Source: Desulfomonilaceae bacterium (lineage in GTDB: Bacteria; Desulfobacterota; Desulfomonilia; Desulfomonilales; Desulfomonilaceae). From it: DNA of 33,908 nt. How positions within the stretch are numbered: the first letter of the stretch is position 1; every line of letters begins with the position of its first letter. Below are positions 23,936-30,761 of the stretch, piece by piece. The stretch is taken from positions 1-33,908 of the forward strand of contig JAVHLK010000047.1 in the NCBI GenBank assembly GCA_031082285.1, read 5' to 3'. The notes below the pieces were generated by a model. The model had not been told where the DNA came from. It saw nothing but the letters and a program-made list of their open reading frames with translations, and did not search any database. Made by a program: the position numbers and the translations under genes.

Positions 23936-24487
23936 TCAGCAACCTCCTTGGGAGCTTGAGATATCTAAGGATCCGGTATCGGAGTAGTCTCCGCACTTGT
24001 AGAGATCGAGAACGTGATTCGTATTGGTGACCCCCGACAGTATTTCGGACGTCATCTCGTGAACCGCAAGCTCCTCCGCTTCCCGGTCTTCAGCGGAGGC
24101 AAAGAAGTCCACACCATGTTCGCCGAAGCGGACGATATGCGTCAGTTCATGAGTCAGGACAAAGAGCCCAAGCGTCCACAAGTCCGGGCATCCCGACCTG
24201 AGCAAGGCCAACAGGATGTTCGGATCGTGAAGGACGATGCCGTATCTGTCCTTGTGCGGACGACTCCCGGACAAATCTCTTCGGGACCTAAAGCGGACCA
24301 CGTTTGCAAAAGCGTTCGGGTTACATAGAGAGTAGTTGACTTCCTTGAGCGTAAAAATACCGTAAGGATTACGCCTCCAAAGATCGTCCGCGAGACCGAA
24401 ATAGCGTTGAGTCAGTCCTTCGGCGAGAAAAGCCGCTCTCTGGATGACCCCGCGATCGGATTTAGTAAAGTAACCCAGTGAGCCCAT
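23936..24487 (-). CDS. Zincin-like metallopeptidase of unknown specificity
   Basis: 183 residues. The motif [18 protein letters not shown] holds a classical HExxH zinc site (HELTH), and the following acidic helix [18 protein letters not shown] could give the third ligand. Upstream are [22 protein letters not shown] and an N-terminal helix. There is no signal peptide or membrane segment, so it should act in the cytoplasm. The C-terminal tail [10 protein letters not shown] is polar and ends in cysteine. The ribosome site is weak. It lies 10 bases after the bS22-like gene and 2 bases before the FmdB gene, so the three are probably one transcript. The catalytic assignment is from the motif only; I do not recognise the family by name. 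Confidence 0.72.
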   Translation of the reverse strand: MGSLGYFTKSDRGVIQRAAFLAEGLTQRYFGLADDLWRRNPYGIFTLKEVNYSLCNPNAFANVVRFRSRRDLSGSRPHKDRYGIVLHDPNILLALLRSGCPDLWTLGLFVLTHELTHIVRFGEHGVDFFASAEDREAEELAVHEMTSEILSGVTNTNHVLDLYKCGDYSDTGSLDISSSQGGC

Positions 24488-24497
24488 GGCGTGCCAA

Positions 24498-24587
24498 CTA
24501 CTTGTTCTTGTGACGCTGTTTGGCGCGAAGCTTCTTGTGTTTGTGCTTGCGCATCTTCTTTCTTCTCTTTTTAACGATACTCCCCAT
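24498..24587 (-). CDS. bS22/AURKAIP1-COX24-like small ribosomal protein
   Basis: A 29-residue, extremely basic protein: MGSIVKKRRKKMRKHKHKKL and then RAKQRHKNK. It closely resembles the bS22 family (AURKAIP1/COX24 domain), whose mycobacterial member begins MGSVIKKRRKRM and sits in the small ribosomal subunit. GGAGAGG a few bases before ATG 24587 fixes the start; the open frame upstream to 24698 has no such resemblance. Genes this short are usually missed. It is the first gene before a zincin and an FmdB zinc-ribbon gene and has a possible promoter at 24733-24763. Confidence 0.82.
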   Translation of the reverse strand: MGSIVKKRRKKMRKHKHKKLRAKQRHKNK

Positions 24588-24732
24588 TAAGACCTCTCCA
24601 ACGACTGTGAAGTTCACGAGCTTACCACGATCGAGGACCCCTGTCAACAAGGCGTCGTCGATTCGCGGCAAGGCGATCGGTGAATTTATCTCGCTCATGA
24701 AGTCCCTCGCATCAGCGACGGACTTCCACCGG

Positions 24733-24763
24733 TATATATGGTGTTCCCGGAAGGTTTTGTCAA
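24733..24763 (-). promoter_or_regulatory. Candidate promoter of the bS22-like gene cluster
   Basis: Minus strand TTGACA (24763-24758) followed after 17-19 bases by the alternating sequence CATATATA (24740-24733), which offers several -10 registers. About 145 bases upstream of the bS22-like ATG. Confidence 0.45.
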
Positions 24764-24957
24764 GCGGCCTCCTCAGTGGTTCCGACTACCTTTCCCTTTC
24801 GTGCCGCCGAACCGCGGAGAAGGGCAGACGGTTGCAGGCGGCACCAGATGGACGAAGGAGGCGCGAGCGTGCCGGCAGACTCCCTGGGAATTCGAGGGCT
24901 TTTCGGGTGAGCGGGGTGCAACCCGACAAAACTGAAGAGTAGATGTCGGCAATTATC
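24764..24957. other. Spacer between divergent bS22-like and Rrf2 promoters
   Basis: Together with the two promoters this forms a 449-base gap without a gene (24588-25036). I see no coding sequence or strong stem in it. Confidence 0.35.
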
Positions 24958-24986
24958 TTGACATTACCGGTAAAGTAAAATATAAA
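24958..24986 (+). promoter_or_regulatory. Promoter of the rrf2-cysK operon
   Basis: TTGACA (24958-24963), exactly 17 bases, TATAAA (24981-24986): near-consensus sigma70 promoter with start near 24993 and a leader of about 45 bases. Confidence 0.82.
24964..24973 (+). promoter_or_regulatory. Candidate Rrf2 operator (palindrome in the promoter spacer)
   Basis: TTACCGGTAA is a perfect 10-base palindrome beginning right after the -35 box. Its location in the spacer of the regulator's own promoter fits autorepression. Looser half-site-like sequences, CGGTAA and TGGTAA, occur between the regulator and the cysteine synthase gene (about 25507-25518). Confidence 0.55.
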
Positions 24987-25036
24987 CGACATGTGATATT
25001 CTTCATGACCGGGACGTCTTTTTTTGGGGAAACTGC

Positions 25037-25504
25037 ATGCGCATTACTACAACAAGCCGATACGGGGTTCGAGCCCTTTTTGACGTGGCTTACCACGGAG
25101 GCGGACAACCAACTCAGATCAAGGATATTTCTCGGCGGCAGAAGATCTCGCAGAGATACCTTGAACAGATCTTCAACAAGCTGCTGAAGGCCGGCCTTCT
25201 CAAGAGCCGCAGGGGCCCCAGGGGGGGCTATATGCTCGCGCGGGATCCGTCGGAGATCTCCATCGGGGACATCATCTACGCTGCCCAAGGCCCCATTGTG
25301 CCGGTGCGCTGCCTCGCGGAAGAAGAGTGCACGAAAGAGGAATGCGACATCTTCGAAGGCTGCATCACGCGGCACGTATGGAAAGAGACCCAGCGACTTC
25401 TGGTAGATTACTACAGTTCGGTGTCCATCGGGGATCTCTGTGCGCTCGCCCGGAAGGAAGGCGTTTCAAGAGACTTGGACCACAAGTACATGTACTTTAT
25501 CTAG
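25037..25504 (+). CDS. Rrf2 family transcriptional regulator with Cys cluster
   Basis: 155 residues, the family length. The N-terminal winged helix MRITTTSRYGVRALFDVAYH, ISRRQKISQRYLEQIFNKLLKAGLLKSRRGPRGGYMLAR is a textbook Rrf2 DNA-binding domain. Downstream come C92, C98, C103 and C109 plus His113 (RCLAEEECTKEECDIFEGCITRHVW); this resembles the Fe-S ligand region of IscR/NsrR-type members and differs from Cys-less CymR. It therefore may sense Fe-S status, thiols or sulfur supply. The gene is directly followed (21 bases) by a cysteine synthase homologue, suggesting that it controls cysteine supply and its own expression through the palindrome in its promoter. The effector is inferred, not shown. 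Confidence 0.88.
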   Translation: MRITTTSRYGVRALFDVAYHGGGQPTQIKDISRRQKISQRYLEQIFNKLLKAGLLKSRRGPRGGYMLARDPSEISIGDIIYAAQGPIVPVRCLAEEECTKEECDIFEGCITRHVWKETQRLLVDYYSSVSIGDLCALARKEGVSRDLDHKYMYFI

Positions 25505-25525
25505 AACGGTAATGGTAAACCTCTC

Positions 25526-26437
25526 ATGAAGCATGGGGATACTTTATTGGGCTGCATCGGACGAACTCCACTGGTTAAGTTGAGATTTCCGGATGCTCAA
25601 GGCGGCGCGCAAGTATGGTGCAAGCTTGAATTCATGAATCCCGGGGGATCGCTCAAGGATAGGATGTGCCTGGCTATCGTCGAGTCGATGGAAGAGACGG
25701 AGCGACTCCGTCCGGGCGACACCCTAGTGGAAGCTTCGTGCGGGAACACCGCGCTCAGCTTGGCAATGATAGCTGCGGCACGAGGCTATGGCCTCAAACT
25801 TGTGATGCCCGACACCGTCAACCCGGAGCGGAAACGTCTTCTCGAGTCTTTCGGCGCGAAGATTATCCTGACTCAGTCTTCCAACGGTATGCGGGGCGCG
25901 GTGAATCGCGCGCATGAGATACATGAGTCTTCGGAGCGAACCTTCACGATCAACCAGTTCGAGAATCCGGCAAATCCCGAGACGCACAGGCGAACCACGG
26001 CAATGGAGATACTCGAACGATTGGGACGAGCGCCGGACGTGTTCGTGGCGGGAGTGGGCACCGGGGGCACGATAACCGGTGTGGGCGAGGTTCTCAAAGC
26101 GAGAAATCCCTCGGTCCGGATCGTGGCGGTAGAACCTGCCGATTCCCCCATTCTTTCGGGCGGTAATCCGGGTCCTCACATGATCCCGGGAATTGGTGCC
26201 GGGTTCATTCCCAACGTGTTGAATACGGAAATCATCGATGAAGTCGCAGACGTCGAGTTTTCCGACGCGGTGGAAACCGTCAAGGTCATGGCCGAGAAGG
26301 AAGGAATATTCTCGGGATTGTCTTCGGGAGCCGCGATGTACGCGGCGCTTCGCCAGGCCGAGCGACTGACGCCCGACAAGGTAGTCGTGACGGTGGCATA
26401 CGATGCCGGTGAGCGATACACGTGTTTCGGACCGTGA
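25526..26437 (+). CDS. Cysteine synthase family PLP enzyme (CysK/CysM-like)
   Basis: 303 residues, length of O-acetylserine sulfhydrylases, which make cysteine from an activated serine and sulfide. KLEFMNPGGSLKDRM contains the PLP Schiff-base Lys44, GVGTGGTITGVG the phosphate-binding loop, and SSGAAMYAAL the C-terminal pocket. The substrate loop, TSGNTG in CysK, CysM and CBS, is ASCGNTA here (70-76), so Thr-Ser become Ser71-Cys72 and the last Gly becomes Ala. That could alter the amino-acid substrate (acetylserine, phosphoserine or other). The ribosome site is weak, and expression probably relies on the upstream Rrf2 transcript. Cystathionine beta-synthase or a diaminopropionate-type synthase are alternatives I cannot exclude. 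Confidence 0.83.
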   Translation: MKHGDTLLGCIGRTPLVKLRFPDAQGGAQVWCKLEFMNPGGSLKDRMCLAIVESMEETERLRPGDTLVEASCGNTALSLAMIAAARGYGLKLVMPDTVNPERKRLLESFGAKIILTQSSNGMRGAVNRAHEIHESSERTFTINQFENPANPETHRRTTAMEILERLGRAPDVFVAGVGTGGTITGVGEVLKARNPSVRIVAVEPADSPILSGGNPGPHMIPGIGAGFIPNVLNTEIIDEVADVEFSDAVETVKVMAEKEGIFSGLSSGAAMYAALRQAERLTPDKVVVTVAYDAGERYTCFGP

Positions 26438-26756
26438 GGCTCGTCCGCGAATCACATTCCCGTACAGCCGCGGCTGTCTGATGAAATTGATACGTGAATA
26501 CGGCATTTCCGGCCGTACGGGAAAAACCACGTATCCGGGCGGCAATCCACCACGTGGGCAGGCGTCCGGCCGGTCGCTCCCCACGGGAGCCTCAGCCCAC
26601 AAATAATCTGCGTGCGCCTCAAGACCGGCGAAACACTACATATCTTCACATTCCCAGCGTGTACTGGTATCACTACTCATGTCGACTTTCTTGCCCGGGG
26701 CCGGCTCAGGCGACGTACGACCGGCAGGGACAAGTCTGTCATCTGGAGGTATCCGT
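26438..26756. other. Structured intergenic region after the cysteine synthase gene
   Basis: No gene, but several stems: the 14-base palindrome ACAGCCGCGGCTGT (26464-26477); a nested hairpin with outer arms TACGTG (26491-26496)/CACGTA (26528-26533) and inner arms TACGGC (26499-26504)/GCCGTA (26512-26517); and GCTCCC-CAC-GGGAGC (26576-26590). TGGTATCACT at 26665-26674 is identical to bases at the right end of the inverted repeat at 17376-17385. The FG-GAP gene's GGAGGT ribosome site is at the end. Confidence 0.5.
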
Positions 26757-27932
26757 ATGAACGTGTTTCGCACAATTGCTTTCTTCCTCATTGCAGGCGG
26801 CCTCGCTGCCGCGGCGACCGTGAGCTTCGGGATGGAGGGGCGATCGGCGGATTCGTCGCACGCCGTCGAACCCGGCAAGGTCTGGAGGAGCGAGGAATTG
26901 GACATGCTCGCCATCGGGATGGCCGTGGGCGACGTTGACGGAGACGGGAAGAACGAAATAGTGGTGATCGATCCATCCCGCGTGTACGTGTACCGTCCCG
27001 TCTCGGGGCGATTGGATCTGCTCGCGGAATATTCCTCCGGCAACCTGGAACTCAAATGCGTGGATGTGGCCAAGATACGAAAGCAAGGACCGGCGCGGAT
27101 TTACGTGACGGCACAGAATAGGGGAACCGTCGAGTCTTTCGTGCTCGAGTACAGAAACGGCGCACTGGATCCCGTGATACGGGGGATACCGTACTTTCTC
27201 AGGGTCATCGTCTATCCGACGCATGGTCCGATACTCCTGGGGCAGAAAAAGGGCCTTCGAAAAATGTATGAAGGCCCGGTGTATCGACTCGACGACAAGG
27301 GAGACGCTCTCGATGCGCAGGGACGGTTCGGCATCCCGCTGAAGATCCCCATATTCGGATTTGCCGTCGGGGACTTCGTCGGCAACCACAAACCCTTGAT
27401 CGCCGTATACGACAGATACGACCACTTGCGCATCTACACGCCGGCGGGGAAAAGGCTCTATGTGACTCGAGAATACTACGGAGGCTCCGACGTAATCCTC
27501 CGCTGGGCCGGGCCGGAGAAGCAGCACGGCTCGGCGGGGATGGACGATGACAATGAAGTGGTCTTCTTTCGTCCGCGCATCGTTTCTTTGGATCTTGACG
27601 GCAACGGAGTGTACGAGATTCTTGCGTCAAAACACCATTCCAAGACCATGCGGATGATGAGCCGCACCAAGATGCTGGAGGAAGGGCAGGTGGTGGGCCT
27701 CCTCTGGAATGGCGATGTCCTGGAGGACCTCTGGTCGACCCCGAAAATACAAGGAATGGTCACCGATTTCGCCGTAGACACGTTGCCGGGTTTCAGCGGG
27801 CGCCGCTTGATCACGTTGGAAAGAATGAAGACCGACTGGCTGGCGTTTCTCCGGTCCAAGAGCCGGCTGAGGGCCTATGATCTGGACAAGATCATCGGCG
27901 AGGGCAAGGAAGGGGGCGGTCGGGAGGAGTGA
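26757..27932 (+). CDS. Secreted FG-GAP/VCBS-type repeat protein
   Basis: 391 residues from ATG 26757 with GGAGGT six bases upstream; an upstream in-frame ATG lacks a ribosome site. MNVFRTIAFFLIAGGLAAAATVSFG is a signal peptide. Calcium-loop-like acidic motifs typical of FG-GAP/VCBS beta-propeller repeats occur at GDVDGDGKNEIVV (about 54-66) and LDLDGNGVYEIL (about 284-295), with weaker repeats between (FAVGDFVGNHKPLIAVYDR). Such proteins form propellers in the periplasm or outer surface; none of the motifs indicates catalysis. The C-terminus is basic/acidic and lacks an anchor. No coupled neighbour; it converges on the orphan antitoxin fragment. The exact role is unknown. Confidence 0.7.
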   Translation: MNVFRTIAFFLIAGGLAAAATVSFGMEGRSADSSHAVEPGKVWRSEELDMLAIGMAVGDVDGDGKNEIVVIDPSRVYVYRPVSGRLDLLAEYSSGNLELKCVDVAKIRKQGPARIYVTAQNRGTVESFVLEYRNGALDPVIRGIPYFLRVIVYPTHGPILLGQKKGLRKMYEGPVYRLDDKGDALDAQGRFGIPLKIPIFGFAVGDFVGNHKPLIAVYDRYDHLRIYTPAGKRLYVTREYYGGSDVILRWAGPEKQHGSAGMDDDNEVVFFRPRIVSLDLDGNGVYEILASKHHSKTMRMMSRTKMLEEGQVVGLLWNGDVLEDLWSTPKIQGMVTDFAVDTLPGFSGRRLITLERMKTDWLAFLRSKSRLRAYDLDKIIGEGKEGGGREE

Positions 27933-28000
27933 CGGTCGGTAAGCAAGAGATTTTCTTGGGATCCGCACACTGTTTCTGGAAATCCTTCCGTATCTTCTTG

Positions 28001-28189
28001 TCAACCCCGTTCCCTCGAATCCTGAATTGCTTCGAGTATCTCATCTCGGGTCAGACGCTTGCCCAACCCGGGAACATCGAATGGGGAGCGGCGAGGCCGG
28101 CCGGACTTGGGGACAATGGCATACATGTCTCCTTTGCGCCGCCGAATAATGACCTCTTCGGTCCTCGACTCCTCAAGGATCCGAGCCAA
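28001..28189 (-). pseudogene. Orphan antitoxin-like fragment (N-terminus missing)
   Basis: The minus-strand frame LARILEESRTEEVIIRRRKGD, then MYAIVPKSGRPRRSPFDVPGLGKRLTRDEILEAIQDSRERG resembles small antitoxins of the prevent-host-death/SHOCT-free type, in which a beta-strand core is followed by a SPFDV(P/K)G...T-E-I-(L/V) C-terminal toxin-binding tail. The only available start is a TTG at 28189 and an in-frame TGA lies seven codons upstream, so about 10 N-terminal residues of the usual beta strand are lost or replaced by SLQQ. No toxin is adjacent. It could be a short functional protein from TTG, but no ribosome site supports this. Assignment by general resemblance only. Confidence 0.45.
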
Positions 28190-28303
28190 TTGTTGTAGCG
28201 AACCGAATCCTCATGAGCACTGAATCATCCCGGGGTCACGAGACAGCAATGAGATATGTGACGAGAACTTCATTGGAATATGCTCAAATTTATCATCTTG
28301 ACT

Positions 28304-28326
28304 AATCTGATTGTGGTCGTCAGATT
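28304..28326 (+). promoter_or_regulatory. Inverted repeat operator/promoter of mqsRA
   Basis: AATCTGA (28304-28310) and TCAGATT (28320-28326) are perfect inverted arms separated by nine bases and end five bases before the mqsR ATG. A TTGACT (28298-28303) precedes with a 17-base spacer to a weak -10 inside the right arm. Placement suits autorepression by the antitoxin (MqsA does this in E. coli). Confidence 0.55.
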
Positions 28327-28331
28327 CCATT

Positions 28332-28640
28332 ATGGAGAAGCGGAAACCCCATTACGACTTGGCCAAGGTGCAGGAAGTGATCAGTGATCCGGAGAGCCGT
28401 CCATTTACTATTGCGGCATTGGATGGAGGGCTCTCTATGGGATTGAAAGATGACGAGATGCGGAAGGTGATTTTGGACCTCTCTCTCAAGAATTTCCACA
28501 AATCCATGACCACGTACGCGGACAGCTAGGTTTAGCAGGACGTTTATCCTGGCGTAACACCGGATGGAGATGCGGTATACATCAAAATGACACTGTATCC
28601 GGACGGCCGTCCGCCCATCATTCAGTTCAAAGCAAAGTGA
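28332..28640 (+). pseudogene. mqsR: MqsR toxin gene interrupted by two in-frame amber codons
   Basis: MqsR is a ribosome-independent mRNA interferase cutting mainly at GCU. The frame MEKRKPHYDLAKVQEVISD, then LSLKNFHKSMTTYADS matches MqsR from its first residues (E. coli MEKRTPHTRL and SESDFYKSMTTYSD), then TAG (28527-28529), Val, TAG (28533-28535), and QDVYPGVTPDGDAVYIKMTLY, ending IQFKAK-stop. E. coli has a tryptophan just before QDVY, so the second TAG is a TGG-to-TAG change. The frame is otherwise complete at 102 codons versus 98. A product ending at the first TAG would be 65 residues and lack the region holding Gln68 and Tyr81 of the E. coli active site. Most likely an inactivated toxin. 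Confidence 0.82.
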
Positions 28641-28649
28641 GGTGAGACT

Positions 28650-29042
28650 ATGCAATGTCCGTCCTGCGGTTATCCTGAAATGGATGAGAAGACAATAGAC
28701 AAAACCCTTTCCTACGGCGGTCGTTCGAGAACTCTCAAAGGAATGAAAGGTGAATTCTGTCCGAGATGTGGTGATGGAGTGTGGGATGCGAAGAGCTACC
28801 GGCGATTTACCAAGGCACAGGCGGATTTGGTCGATGCCGCAAGAAACACTGTGGGCGCGTGTACTCCAGGTCGGTCTCAAAAAGGCGTCCCTGCCAAATG
28901 TGCACTTGGCGCGGTCGTGCCTTGTGGTATAATCTGCTCAGGGCACGTACATCCCTGGTTCCCCCGGGCAATGGTCGTGCGTCTCGATCTCTTGATATGG
29001 ATCGCCGGATTCCTCTGCCGAGAGGACGGCCTATTTTGCTGA
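28650..29042 (+). CDS. mqsA: MqsA-like antitoxin with intact zinc domain and lost HTH
   Basis: The first 65 residues match MqsA: MQCPSCG...GEFCPRCGDGVW with zinc ligands at C3, C6, C37 and C40, exactly the E. coli positions; this domain binds MqsR. GAGGTGA lies four bases before the ATG, nine bases after the mqsR stop. Beyond LVDAARN the frame no longer resembles the XRE-type helix-turn-helix of MqsA and ends in CREDGLFC. A different frame near 29010-29080 reads PILLKRVLDWVTEV, like the C-terminal end of MqsA (LLRVLDKHPELLNE). A frameshifted, decayed DNA-binding half is therefore likely. The zinc domain may still be made. Confidence 0.68.
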   Translation: MQCPSCGYPEMDEKTIDKTLSYGGRSRTLKGMKGEFCPRCGDGVWDAKSYRRFTKAQADLVDAARNTVGACTPGRSQKGVPAKCALGAVVPCGIICSGHVHPWFPRAMVVRLDLLIWIAGFLCREDGLFC

Positions 29043-29174
29043 AGCGTGTGTTGGACTGGGTGACAGAAGTAAGCCTTAGTGCTCTGTTTCCCAAATATGG
29101 TCGCGGAAGAAATGTGCGGCCGTACTTCTGTATCAGTGTACTTAGGTTGCTTTCTGAGCCAATCGGAGAAGAAA

Positions 29175-29399
29175 ATGACACAGGTGGACATCCTGCAGGC
29201 AAAAAAACGTTTCTTGGAACTTGTCGAACGAGCCGCCGCCGGAGAAGAAGTGATCATTTCAAAGGACGAGAAGCCACTCGTGAAGTTGGGGCCGGTTGTC
29301 TCTCAGAAAGGGCGGCGCAGGTTCGGGAGCGCCAAGGGCTTGATCACTATACCAAGAGAGTTCGATGACCCGCTCGAGGACTTCAAGGAGTACACGTAA
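29175..29399 (+). CDS. Phd/YefM-type antitoxin
   Basis: 74 residues from ATG 29175 with GGAG six bases upstream. MTQVDILQAKKRFLELVERAAAGEEVIISKDEKPLVKLGPV is the Phd fold (DNA-binding dimer), and GLITIPREFDDPLEDFKEYT is the toxin-binding tail, with the common FDDPLEDF motif. It neutralises the PIN toxin encoded next and should repress the operon. Its stop TAA shares the last base with the toxin ATG (TAATG). Confidence 0.92.
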   Translation: MTQVDILQAKKRFLELVERAAAGEEVIISKDEKPLVKLGPVVSQKGRRRFGSAKGLITIPREFDDPLEDFKEYT

Positions 29400-29833
29400 T
29401 GCGCCTCCTGCTCGACACCCACAGCTTCCTTTGGTTCATCGGCGGAAATGAACAGCTCCCACAGGCTGCTCGCGAGATTATTATCCGCATGGACAACGAG
29501 GTGTTGTTAAGCATAGCGAGCTTGTGGGAAATTGCGATCAAGACGAGCTTGGGTAGACTCATCCTGGGCAGGCCCTTTGAAGAATTGATCCCTGAACAAA
29601 TCATCCTCAATGAAATAGGAATACTACCTATTGGCCTGGATGACTTGAGCACGGTAATCAAACTCCCATTCCATCACCGTGACCCCTTCGATCGACTGAT
29701 AATTGCTCAAGCAATGACAAAAGGGCTTCCCATCATGGGCAACGACGCACAGTTTGCCAGGTATCCGGTTGAGTTGGTCTGGCACAGCCATAAGCCTTTC
29801 ATAAATGAAAAGAACTGGGGAGAGACGAGGTGA
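29399..29833 (+). CDS. PIN-domain toxin, VapC family
   Basis: 144 residues, coupled to the antitoxin by TAATG. A PIN-domain RNase with the acidic site D6 (MRLLLDTHSFLW), E44 (IASLWEIAIK), D95/D98 (HHRDPFDRL) and D116 (MGNDAQF), all present, so the toxin looks intact. Its RNA target is unknown (VapC enzymes cut tRNA or rRNA). Members of this subgroup typically end soon after the YPVELVW segment; here 16 further residues (HSHKPFINEKNWGETR) follow, perhaps a late stop-codon loss. It is the only complete toxin-antitoxin pair in the window. Confidence 0.92.
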   Translation: MRLLLDTHSFLWFIGGNEQLPQAAREIIIRMDNEVLLSIASLWEIAIKTSLGRLILGRPFEELIPEQIILNEIGILPIGLDDLSTVIKLPFHHRDPFDRLIIAQAMTKGLPIMGNDAQFARYPVELVWHSHKPFINEKNWGETR

Positions 29834-30264
29834 GCACTCCGGTTGATGCCATTGATACCGGATTAGGAGCATCAGCGTTACCGAGGAAGATACATGTGAT
29901 CCACTCCAGTCCCGTTGTGTCCGAAGAGCCTGTGCCTTCATCCGCATCCTCGCAATCGGCATCTGAACGATCCCGCAGGTACCACGCGTCCTCCAGTTCT
30001 TCAACAAGTGTTTCAACTGGAGTCTAAGAATCTCGGCAATCATTCAGTGTCTTACCAAACAATGTTCTTCCCTTGGTATCTTTGTGCCGTCGCTGTTCGC
30101 TTCTTGTCCCTCGAATCGGCGAGTTACGCCGGGGTACAACCACTCCATCCGACCTTGCAAAAATGAATTCATGTGGTAGCTTCTCCGTGCACGGTCGGCT
30201 CAGGCACACTCGGCTGGGCGGCACTAATGTATGAGTAGACAATTGACTCAGGAAGGAGACGACA
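29834..30264. other. Intergenic region downstream of the toxin-antitoxin pair
   Basis: No credible gene. The minus-strand sequence at about 30065-30095 reads like GCACAAAGATACCAAGGGA, similar to ACCACAAAGACACAAAGG-type intergenic repeats; a related sequence lies at about 33056-33078. The GGAAGGAG ribosome site for the next gene is at the end. Low confidence beyond that. Confidence 0.35.
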
Positions 30265-30726
30265 ATGAGAAACCTGGTACTATTGACGGCATTAATTGCG
30301 GCCCTCATCGCTGTGGTTCCCGGGCCGATTATGGCCTCGGATGCGGATAAAGGGTCTGCTGATACCGACAAAGGGTCTGCCGAGGCAGTGAAGAAAGAGG
30401 CCCAGGAAACCCTGGAAGCTGCCAAGAAGTTCGCCGAGGAGCAGAAACAGGACTACCAGCAGAAAATTGAGCAGGAACTCGATGCACTGTCCGGCCGTAT
30501 CGAACAATTGAAAGAAAAAGCACGCTCCGCTCAGGGTGATGCGTTGACAAGATTGAACCAGGGGATTGCCGGTCTTGAAAAAAGGAAAGCAGATGCCCAA
30601 GGGAAGCTGAATGAGATGAAGACCGCCGGCGCAGAAGCATGGGTGAAACTCAGATCGGGCTTGGAGAGTGCGGTCAATGAATTGCGGAACGCGTTCGAGG
30701 GGCTTGCCGGGGAAGACAAGAAATGA
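30265..30726 (+). CDS. Periplasmic coiled-coil protein, function unknown
   Basis: 153 residues with GGAAGGAG six bases before the ATG. MRNLVLLTALIAALIAVVPGPIMA is a signal peptide. A short tandem repeat DADKGSAD/TDKGSAE (about 26-39) is followed by a long charged helix with heptad spacing (VKKEAQETLEAAKKFAEEQKQDYQQKIEQELDALSGRIEQLKEK...), ending in AFEGLAGEDKK. There are no cysteines. Looks like a periplasmic coiled coil of unknown role. The next gene, priA, starts 35 bases later, but functional linkage is not implied. Confidence 0.65.
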   Translation: MRNLVLLTALIAALIAVVPGPIMASDADKGSADTDKGSAEAVKKEAQETLEAAKKFAEEQKQDYQQKIEQELDALSGRIEQLKEKARSAQGDALTRLNQGIAGLEKRKADAQGKLNEMKTAGAEAWVKLRSGLESAVNELRNAFEGLAGEDKK

Positions 30727-30761
30727 TTTCGGAATCAGAGGTCGACGGAAATCCCTGACCA

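Noticed and set aside
28332-28640. Pyrrolysine decoding of the two TAG codons in mqsR
   Set aside because: One TAG replaces a conserved tryptophan and MqsR is not a pyrrolysine protein; nonsense mutation is simpler. Kept only as a check in the findings.
29830-30043. Possible antitoxin relic on the minus strand (a frame reading ETLVEELEDAWYLRDRSDA)
   Set aside because: The resemblance to RelB-type C-termini is limited to one acidic helix, there is no start and nothing else matches.
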